Shown piece by piece: positions 24,661-30,658 of a DNA stretch of 33,457 nucleotides (positions within the stretch are counted from its first letter, which is position 1; each line of letters starts with the position of its first letter). Source of the stretch: JBGQAS01 sp964498605 (GTDB lineage Bacteria > Chloroflexota > Anaerolineae > Anaerolineales > Anaerolineaceae); contig CAZCHK010000021.1 in NCBI GenBank assembly GCA_964498605.1, positions 1-33,457 on the forward strand. The letters run 5' to 3'. A program made the position numbers and the translations under genes. Below the pieces are notes generated by a model. That model saw only the letters and a program-made list of their open reading frames with translations. It was not told where the DNA came from and did not search any database.

Positions 24661-27600
24661 TTATGGAGTGGAAGAGCAACAAAGTACACCACCGCAAGTC
24701 GTTTTATAACAGCGATCTGTGGGACAATCCGCATAGGGATACGAAGAACAAACAGGCAGGCTGGGCTCATCTGGTTGTTCAGGTTCAGACCCCGCGCAGC
24801 CCGGCAGCAGGTCGTTCCAGTCATACACATCCAACCCGCACCAGCGGGCCTCGCCGGTGTCTGCCAGGGTGAAGTCCACCCGGATGCCGAACTGGGCGTA
24901 GCCCGGGAAGGGTCCGCTGCAGTAAATCCTGCCATCCACGCTGGGGATGTTGGCGCAGACGTAGTCAAAGGCATGGTTGCCCATGTAGGCGCTGGCGCTG
25001 CCGTCCTCGATCGGTACACCCTCCAGCGTGTCCTTGTCGTACAGGTCCATCAGGAAGCTGATCTTCGTGCTGCTCAGGCACTCCACATCGTGGATCTTGC
25101 ACTGGTTCTGGCTCAGACCCTCTCCGCCGGAGCAGTCCGGGAATGTTGCGCTGAGCGTAACGCAGTCGATCCCTTTGCATACCTTGACAGGTTTCGTCTG
25201 ACCGGCGAATTCGGCCGGGACGGTGCAGACATGGTTGGTATCGTCCTGATCGTAGCAATCCAGCGGGTTCCCGTCAACTTTGACCGAGTCTATAAAACCA
25301 TCGGCAGGATCATGCACGATGCTGAGCTTGATCATGTCAGAATCGCAGAACTCATAAGCAAAGGGTTTGTCACCCGTACAGGATTCCACCTGGATGGTCT
25401 CCGTTTCGCAGTCATCGTTGACGCACACGATGGCTTCCTGGCTGGTGCCGGTCATGCCGTCCGGGATGACGCAGTGCAGAATGCCGTTGGCTCCTCCCGC
25501 GCAGTACAGGTCGCTGCCGCCCAGCTGGGCGGTCACCTGCGCGTCCGCCGGATCGAATTTCACGATCAGCGCCGGGGTGTCACCTTCGCACTCGAAGCCG
25601 ATCACGCTGTCCGTGGCATCACCGCTGCATGAAGGTGCATGCATATGGTAATGATAGTCGCCTCCGCCACCGATCCCCACCCATACATCGATGAGATCAT
25701 TCTGCATATCATCCGGAAGAGCACAGCGCTTTAAAGTCGGTGTGAGGTTTTCGCAGGCCCATAGTTGATTATTAATGTGTATGTATAGATCCGTTTCCGA
25801 CGGATGGAAGGAAATATCCAGGTTTAAACCGTCATCCTGGTCACAACCCAACGAAAGATGGTCGATCGTGCCCGTCGAATCATCACAGCTCTCGCGGATG
25901 TCAATGTGATCCGAGACGCAGTTCGTGTTGCCATCCATGCAGGCATTGATCAGCACCCCCTGCAGGCCGTCATAGATATCCGGGCTCTCGCACATTAGCA
26001 TTCCTGGTGCGAAATCCTCACAGGGTACTTCATTGTAGATAAATACATGTTCCGGAGGATTGTCTGCAGGGGTGAACTTGACGAGCAGGACCTGATCCCA
26101 GATTTGTGTTGAAGTGGGTTTGTTGCAGGCAGAATGGAATTCCACCTGCGGGGCAGCCGGGTTGCAGTTCTGTCTTGGATCGAGAGCCAGGTCAGCGGAG
26201 TAGTTCCCATTATCTCCGGTTCCCTCCAGGTGCAGGCGGTACTTGCCGTTGTCCAGCACGTCCGGCGCAGCGATTTCCACCACCTCGCCATCGATCCAAG
26301 TATCCCAGATGCAATTCTCGCCAAATGAATTGGTGATCGTGTTCCATTCAATGATCGGTGAAAACTCAGCCCAGATGGTTACATACCCATTCTCCGGACA
26401 ATCGACAATTGCAATGCTATCCTCAGGTCCATTGTGCAAATTGCAGGCCTGCGGTTTGGCGAACAGCAGATTGGCAGTGAATGTTTCTATAAACTGAGCG
26501 TCCATATCGTAGAGATTGAGAGTTAACTCGATGTGCCAGTTCGGTTCTGGCGTGGCGGCAGGCTCCGACACGTTGCAGGTATAGGAATGCGAAGCAGCAT
26601 CGTATGATCCACAGTTGAACAAGTCGCCTTCCAGTTTTGTGCTGACCAGTTGCCACAGGATGTTGTTGGAATCGACGCTGATCCTGAAGTGCAGATCGCC
26701 GTTGGCATCCGGGCAGTCCAGTGGATTGGCGGAAACCTGCAGCCACTGGTCATCACCCGGGTCGCCCTGCGGGTCGTCGTCATCGACCGGGTCGCCGCCC
26801 AGCGGCACGTTGTGCGTGCCGCTGTCCGGCTGTTGATAGTTGCCGGGCAGATCGAGATCCGCCCCGAGCACGCAGCGGAAGCCCACGTTGGAGTAAGCGG
26901 TGTACGGGTTGCCGGCGTGGCGGTTGGCGGAAAGGAGCATGGGAAGCTCAGAGTCGTATCCCCCACCGCGCACAACCTTCTTAAGGCCGTTGATCGGACC
27001 GAAGGGATTGGATGCCGGCGAAATGGAGTAGTAGGACGCCGCGTACCAGTCAAAAGCCCATTCCCAGGCGTTGCCCGCCATGTCCAATACCTCAAAGGGA
27101 CTCTGGCCAGCTGAAAGCAGCCCGGTCGCCGACGTTTCAGCCGGGTCGTGGCAGAGTGAAAACTCGGCCTTCTCGCAATCCGCCTCCTGATTGCCCCACG
27201 GGAACACGAAGTTCCTGGTGGATGTGGCGGCGTACTCCCACTCGGCTTCGGTGGGCAGCCTGCCGCCGATCCAGGCGCAGTACTGGGATGCCATGTTGTA
27301 GTCCACGCCGACCACCGGGTAGTCCGCGTAATAGGTATTGCCGTAGCGCCTGGTCATGTCGTCGGAGAAGACCGTGACCGGCAGGCACACCCCGGCTTCC
27401 ACGCACTGCTGGTACTGGCTGTTGGTGACCTCTTCCCTGTAGATCGTGTAACAGCCCAGGGCCACGTCGTGCTCCGGGAACTCGTCCTCGGCGGCGCTGT
27501 CATCCGATGCAGGCGAGCCCATTTTGAACGTACCACCGGGGATGAGGACGGTCTGCGCGCCGTCGGGCGGGGCGATCTTGCTGCAACCCTCCGCCGCGGC

Positions 27601-27684
27601 AGGCGCGGTGGAGCTTTCCGCGCAGGAGACCGCTCCCAGGATAAAGAGAATGGAAATAATGACAGTAATCAATGAGCGCTTCAT
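24661..27684 (-). CDS. Giant lipoprotein: FGE-like domain plus seven Cys-rich modules (array gene 3)
   Basis: The 1,007-residue member of the array, lipobox AVSC (C21). ATG 27684 follows GGAGGG. The FGE-sulfatase-like domain is at about 44-273, again without the catalytic Cys pair (VVRGGGYDSELPMLLSANRHAGNP). A Pro/Asp-rich linker leads to seven modules with the xC...xC pattern, one more than the other members, which accounts for the extra length. The last module begins HDVECLSSTKISF. The tail (CSSYPYADCPTDRCYKTTCGG) differs from the GCxW form of its paralogues. Its first 152 codons, leader and promoter are identical to those of array gene 2; downstream of that it is only distantly similar. 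The terminal modules probably form disulfide-stabilised beta sandwiches outside the cell. Confidence 0.83.
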   Translation of the reverse strand: MKRSLITVIISILFILGAVSCAESSTAPAAAEGCSKIAPPDGAQTVLIPGGTFKMGSPASDDSAAEDEFPEHDVALGCYTIYREEVTNSQYQQCVEAGVCLPVTVFSDDMTRRYGNTYYADYPVVGVDYNMASQYCAWIGGRLPTEAEWEYAATSTRNFVFPWGNQEADCEKAEFSLCHDPAETSATGLLSAGQSPFEVLDMAGNAWEWAFDWYAASYYSISPASNPFGPINGLKKVVRGGGYDSELPMLLSANRHAGNPYTAYSNVGFRCVLGADLDLPGNYQQPDSGTHNVPLGGDPVDDDDPQGDPGDDQWLQVSANPLDCPDANGDLHFRISVDSNNILWQLVSTKLEGDLFNCGSYDAASHSYTCNVSEPAATPEPNWHIELTLNLYDMDAQFIETFTANLLFAKPQACNLHNGPEDSIAIVDCPENGYVTIWAEFSPIIEWNTITNSFGENCIWDTWIDGEVVEIAAPDVLDNGKYRLHLEGTGDNGNYSADLALDPRQNCNPAAPQVEFHSACNKPTSTQIWDQVLLVKFTPADNPPEHVFIYNEVPCEDFAPGMLMCESPDIYDGLQGVLINACMDGNTNCVSDHIDIRESCDDSTGTIDHLSLGCDQDDGLNLDISFHPSETDLYIHINNQLWACENLTPTLKRCALPDDMQNDLIDVWVGIGGGGDYHYHMHAPSCSGDATDSVIGFECEGDTPALIVKFDPADAQVTAQLGGSDLYCAGGANGILHCVIPDGMTGTSQEAIVCVNDDCETETIQVESCTGDKPFAYEFCDSDMIKLSIVHDPADGFIDSVKVDGNPLDCYDQDDTNHVCTVPAEFAGQTKPVKVCKGIDCVTLSATFPDCSGGEGLSQNQCKIHDVECLSSTKISFLMDLYDKDTLEGVPIEDGSASAYMGNHAFDYVCANIPSVDGRIYCSGPFPGYAQFGIRVDFTLADTGEARWCGLDVYDWNDLLPGCAGSEPEQPDEPSLPVCSSYPYADCPTDRCYKTTCGGVLCCSSTP

Positions 27685-27715
27685 GTTTCCCTCCAATAAA
27701 TGCTGTGGTCGAATC

Positions 27716-27746
27716 ATATTATTGCACGCGAAATTTAAAAATTCAA
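27716..27746 (-). promoter_or_regulatory. Promoter of array gene 3
   Basis: On the minus strand TTGAAT (27746-27741) and AATAAT (27723-27718) are separated by 17 bp; TAATAT overlaps the latter. The start codon is about 32 bp further on. The same promoter recurs 2,858 bp away. Confidence 0.5.
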
Positions 27747-27757
27747 GGGGTTAAACC

Positions 27758-27787
27758 AAAGCCACCCCCCGGCCGGGGGGTGGCTTT
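27758..27787 (-). terminator. Terminator of array gene 2 (perfect palindrome)
   Basis: A 30-base perfect palindrome made of AAAGCCACCCCCCGG and its reverse complement, 13 bp after the stop codon. As RNA it forms a very GC-rich stem with a GGCC tip, followed by GGTTTAA. Confidence 0.75.
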
Positions 27788-27800
27788 GTACAGTTAATCA

Positions 27801-30542
27801 TTATTCGCAGGTTCCAACAAATATTGTGGAACCATATTTCCATGTGCAACCAGCGGCCTCACATGTGGATTTGTTCGTATAAATCGAACAGGTCACTGGT
27901 GCGGGCTGGTCAGGCTGAGCGGGTTGGTCGGCCTGCTGACAGTTGGGCTGGGCGGCAAACCACCCACCCAATCCTTCACAGGAGTGGCGGCTGGTGTTAT
28001 CCATTTTGAAATACACATTAAGGTTGTAACCTTCGACAAATGTGCGGGAACCGACGCAATACATCCTGCCCAATACTCCCGGAATGACCGAGCAGGTGTA
28101 TCCTATTTCGTCGCCATAATTCACAATAAAACTGTTCGGATCGATGTTGCCCGGGTTGTCCGTGCAGGCGTCTATGATGAACGCGATACGGCTCTCGGAT
28201 AAGCACTCCATGCTCACGAGACTGCATGGACAGGTGTTCGATTCTTGACGACAATCGGGGTAGCGCAAGTTGAAGGTCTTATCCGAGTCATTGCCGTAGT
28301 AGATCTGAACGGGGATCTTTTCTTTTTCGAGGTCGAGTTTTAAATTGGGGCAGTAGGCATACCCCACACCGAAGGTACAGGTAGCATTCATTCCATCCAC
28401 GACGATCTGCTGGATACCGATCGCGGGTTCGATATTTGCATTCAAGTAATATTCACCATCCTGCTCACAGCCGAAGCCGTTTTGATATGTGTAAGCGGTC
28501 GTTCCGCTGTCGCTGCTGCTGCAGTCGCGCATGTAAGTGGATAGCTCATCAAAAGTGCCGTCGGTGTAATCCACGCGGATGGTCAGCGTGTCGCCCGGCT
28601 CGCCCGGCAGATCATAGCAGTCCGCCTGGGCTGGGGTGGGATATGTGCAGTTCAGTTCGCCCTTGCCCGGTACGGAGATCATCTGGATCTCGGCAGGCGG
28701 CTCCGGCACGAACTCCAGCCTCACCCCCCCTATGCCGTAGCTGCACAGGTAGGTCAGCAGAACGCCGTGCTCGGGGATCTGCGAGCACATCGGAAGGGTA
28801 GTCATGCCGCCTGCCTGGTGATCTTCTGTGAATGTGGCTGAATACGAAACAATCTCACCCTCCAGATCTGGACCCAGGTAGCACATTGATTCTTTGGGGG
28901 AATCAAACTCGCACGGGTAGTCCACTCCATTGACATTGAACACAGGCGGTTCGGTTAGAGGAGGTATGTATAAAATAGAGGCGTGCAGGCCAGATTTGCA
29001 TGAATAATAGATATCATGTAATTGATTTTCACTTTCGCTGGAATCCTCACAGGAGCTCTCCAGGTAGACGTGCGGATTCCAGAACACCTCTTCGCCCTCG
29101 TAGATCCCGTACATGAGGAATTTCACCATCCTGTCCTCGGTGACATTCTTGAAAAGGCAGGTCATGCGGTTGGGCGTGTCGTAGGTGCAGTCGATCGGTG
29201 TTCCGCTCATGCTTTCGATCTTGTACCAGAAGACCGCGGGATCGAATACCAGAGCCGCTGGGGCGACCAGGTCCGTGGCGCAGCCGCCGAAGGCGTGGAA
29301 TTCGGTGGGGGCTTTCTGTGATGCGCATTCCCCCGGTGGGGTGAGCGCCATACCGAGGCACTGGCTGATGCCGCCTTCCAGTTCCAGGCACAGCAGACCG
29401 CTGTAGAAAGCATTCTCCTGCGCTGCGGGAGGAGCGCCTGTGCAGAACAGCAGGCCGTTCTGGCTGTCGTATGGCTGGCAGGAAAATTCTGCACCTTCCA
29501 AGGAAAAGGTGAGTCCGGTGATGGCCTCGGTGCTGCTGAGCGCGGCGGAGAAATGCTGCTCACCGCTGCCATCGGGGCAGCTGAGCGGGAACGGCGCAAG
29601 CGTGATGGAAGGCGGTTCGTCCTCACTGCCCTCTGGATCGTCCTCCAGGTTGACCGAGATCAGCGAGATGATGTGCTGGATGTCGATCGGCTCGACCTGC
29701 TCCTCTGGCATGCTGAAGGGTGCGATGACGCAGCGGAAGCCGACATTGGAGTAGGCGCGGTAGGGGTTGCCGGCGTGGCGGTTGGTGGAAAGGAGCATGT
29801 GCAGGTCGGAGTTGAAGGAGCCGCCGCGGACCACCTTGGTCTCACCGCTCAGGGGGCCGGTGGGGGAGGAGGTGGGGGAGACGGCATAGTATTCAGGGTC
29901 GTACCAGTCGAAGACCCACTCCCAGGCGTTGCCGGCCATGTCCTGCACGCCAAAGGGACTCTGCCCGCTGGTCAGCGATCCACCTTCCACTGTGTCGGCC
30001 GGGTCCAGGCAGCCGGCAAAGCTGGCCCTGTCGCAGTCGGGTTCGTCACTGCCCCAGGGGAAGAGGAATTCCTCGCTGGATGTGGAGGCGTACTCCCACT
30101 CGGCTTCGGTGGGCAGCCTGCCGCCGATCCAGGCGCAGTACTGGGATGCCATGTTGTAGTCCACGCCGACCACCGGGTAGTCCGCGTAATAGGTATTGCC
30201 GTAGCGCCTGGTCATGTCGTCGGAGAAGACCGTGACCGGCAGGCACACCCCGGCTTCCACGCACTGCTGGTACTGGCTGTTGGTGACCTCTTCCCTGTAG
30301 ATCGTGTAACAGCCCAGGGCCACGTCGTGCTCCGGGAACTCGTCCTCGGCGGCGCTGTCATCCGATGCAGGCGAGCCCATTTTGAACGTACCACCGGGGA
30401 TGAGGACGGTCTGCGCGCCGTCGGGCGGGGCGATCTTGCTGCAACCCTCCGCCGCGGCAGGCGCGGTGGAGCTTTCCGCGCAGGAGACCGCTCCCAGGAT
30501 AAAGAGAATGGAAATAATGACAGTAATCAATGAGCGCTTCAT
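27801..30542 (-). CDS. Chimeric giant FGE-like lipoprotein (array gene 2)
   Basis: A 913-residue fusion created by the tandem duplication. Codons 1-152 (signal peptide with lipobox AVSC, and the FGE domain up to GGRLPTEAEWEYA) are identical to array gene 3. Codons 159 to the end (FLFPWGSDEPDCD onward, the rest of the FGE domain, six Cys-rich modules and the GCTWKYG tail) are identical to array gene 1. The six join codons read STSSEE, against ATSTRN and ATSTED in the parents. The reading frame is intact through the join. The catalytic-loop region (RGGSFNSDLHMLLSTNRHAGNP, 239-260, both cysteines absent) is as in gene 1. It has its own promoter, ribosome-binding site and terminator, so it should be expressed. 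Confidence 0.85.
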   Translation of the reverse strand: MKRSLITVIISILFILGAVSCAESSTAPAAAEGCSKIAPPDGAQTVLIPGGTFKMGSPASDDSAAEDEFPEHDVALGCYTIYREEVTNSQYQQCVEAGVCLPVTVFSDDMTRRYGNTYYADYPVVGVDYNMASQYCAWIGGRLPTEAEWEYASTSSEEFLFPWGSDEPDCDRASFAGCLDPADTVEGGSLTSGQSPFGVQDMAGNAWEWVFDWYDPEYYAVSPTSSPTGPLSGETKVVRGGSFNSDLHMLLSTNRHAGNPYRAYSNVGFRCVIAPFSMPEEQVEPIDIQHIISLISVNLEDDPEGSEDEPPSITLAPFPLSCPDGSGEQHFSAALSSTEAITGLTFSLEGAEFSCQPYDSQNGLLFCTGAPPAAQENAFYSGLLCLELEGGISQCLGMALTPPGECASQKAPTEFHAFGGCATDLVAPAALVFDPAVFWYKIESMSGTPIDCTYDTPNRMTCLFKNVTEDRMVKFLMYGIYEGEEVFWNPHVYLESSCEDSSESENQLHDIYYSCKSGLHASILYIPPLTEPPVFNVNGVDYPCEFDSPKESMCYLGPDLEGEIVSYSATFTEDHQAGGMTTLPMCSQIPEHGVLLTYLCSYGIGGVRLEFVPEPPAEIQMISVPGKGELNCTYPTPAQADCYDLPGEPGDTLTIRVDYTDGTFDELSTYMRDCSSSDSGTTAYTYQNGFGCEQDGEYYLNANIEPAIGIQQIVVDGMNATCTFGVGYAYCPNLKLDLEKEKIPVQIYYGNDSDKTFNLRYPDCRQESNTCPCSLVSMECLSESRIAFIIDACTDNPGNIDPNSFIVNYGDEIGYTCSVIPGVLGRMYCVGSRTFVEGYNLNVYFKMDNTSRHSCEGLGGWFAAQPNCQQADQPAQPDQPAPVTCSIYTNKSTCEAAGCTWKYGSTIFVGTCE
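30069..30086. other. 18-bp junction between duplicated units, unlike either parent
   Basis: Codons 153-158 of the chimeric gene. The first four codons resemble array gene 3 with two changes, and the last two resemble array gene 1 with two changes. Outside these 18 bp each side matches its parent. Confidence 0.75.
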
Positions 30543-30573
30543 GTTTCCCTCCAATAAATGCTGTGGTCGAATC

Positions 30574-30604
30574 ATATTATTGCACGCGAAATTTAAAAAT
30601 TCAA
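30574..30604 (-). promoter_or_regulatory. Promoter of array gene 2 (duplicate of the gene 3 promoter)
   Basis: The duplicated copy of the TTGAAT-17-AATAAT promoter, unchanged, about 32 bp upstream of ATG 30542. Confidence 0.5.
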
Positions 30605-30615
30605 GGGGTTAAACC

Positions 30616-30645
30616 AAAGCCACCCCCCGGCCGGGGGGTGGCTTT
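30616..30645 (-). terminator. Terminator of array gene 1 (perfect palindrome)
   Basis: The second copy of the 30-base GC-rich palindrome, 13 bp past the stop codon of the upstream array gene. Confidence 0.75.
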
Positions 30646-30658
30646 GTACAGTTAATCA

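Larger units (their letters stand above)
27229..30068. repeat. Left copy of the 2,858-bp tandem duplication
   Basis: This stretch pairs with 30087-32926 at a constant offset of 2,858 bp. Wherever I compared the two they were identical, including the promoter, terminator and untranslated gaps. It contains the 5' 456 bp of array gene 3 with its promoter, the intergenic terminator, and the 3' 2,268 bp of array gene 2. Confidence 0.9.

Noticed and set aside
24625..25632. 335-codon open frame on the plus strand opposite array gene 3
   Set aside because: It covers the terminator and the antisense of clear Cys-rich modules, with no recognisable protein motifs.
29553..30533. Long open frame (326 codons) on the plus strand opposite the chimeric gene
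   Set aside because: It is a compositional shadow of the GC-rich minus-strand gene, with low-complexity Gly/Val/Ala residues and no ribosome-binding site. A shorter version appears opposite array gene 1.
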